A stretch of 16,787 nt of DNA from positions 1 through 16,787 of the forward strand of contig JBHELB010000003.1 of NCBI GenBank assembly GCA_041859045.1, in the 5' to 3' direction. Both the position numbers and the translations under genes were made by a program. Positions 16,765 through 16,787 of this stretch are shown here, in pieces. The notes below the pieces were generated by a model. That model had not been told where the DNA came from, did no database searches, and saw only the letters and a program-made list of their open reading frames with translations. Numbering within the stretch: position 1 is the first letter of the stretch; every line of letters starts with the position of its first letter. The DNA is from JBHELB01 sp041859045. Lineage in GTDB: Bacteria; Hydrogenedentota; Hydrogenedentia; Hydrogenedentales; SLHB01.

Positions 16765-16787
16765 AGCCCGAGTAAGATTTTGACGTG
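16759..16787 (+). CDS. Start of a truncated CDS, possibly an IS transposase
   Basis: An ATG with a good ribosome site (GGAGG at 16746-16750, eight bases away) opens a frame reading MYSPSKILT before the window ends. Nine residues are too few to identify the family. The surrounding leader with its inverted repeat, and the transposase-like C-terminus at the other edge of the window, make an insertion-sequence gene plausible. This is inference. Confidence 0.35.

Overview
The window looks like a fragment of a GC-rich, free-living Gram-negative bacterial chromosome. Base composition is judged by eye, since I cannot run statistics. An outer envelope is suggested by a secreted protein ending in an outer-membrane-type aromatic C-terminus. 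Hanks-type kinase, MoxR ATPase, a secreted beta-helix protein with a jelly-roll tail, a REP-associated transposase and BlaI are mixed with housekeeping genes. This recalls Planctomycetes/Verrucomicrobia-related or Hydrogenedentes-like genomes, but that placement is inference only.

Layout. Both edges cut into probable insertion-sequence genes: a transposase-like C-terminus at 1-117 and a CDS start at 16759. After a 228-base spacer with a short direct repeat comes a tight two-gene unit, cysteine desulfurase plus MnmA (346-2591, 4-base overlap), which would supply and use sulfur for tRNA wobble-uridine 2-thiolation. Convergent to it is a REP-associated tyrosine transposase (2582-3310, minus), then a secreted barrel-like protein (3379-4257, minus). 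A 519-base AT-richer gap holds a promoter for an orphan BlaI/MecI-type repressor (4777-5172). A membrane-anchored protein with a degenerate zincin-like motif (5365-6825, minus) is transcribed away from the next block.

The block 6921-12712 reads MoxR ATPase, soluble Ser/Thr kinase, a membrane-anchored TPR/LysM protein whose C-terminus resembles an L,D-transpeptidase that has lost its catalytic cysteine, and an 859-residue secreted beta-helix protein. The last three are nearly contiguous (gaps of 3 and 24 bases) and probably form an envelope- or glycan-related operon. A strong hairpin at 12720-12753 separates this block from the converging purine genes.

The right part is a minus-strand run: GH4 glycosidase, purC, purF (15 and 1 base gaps), with a good promoter upstream of the glycosidase. 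Predicted promoters before moxR and before the GH4 gene share a TATCAT -10 box with a 17-base spacer. The most interesting items are the dead-looking L,D-transpeptidase module beside a kinase, the GH4-purine linkage, the zincin-like protein missing its first histidine, and a leader inverted repeat that covers a start codon at the right edge. I did not find a clearly new defence or mobile system.
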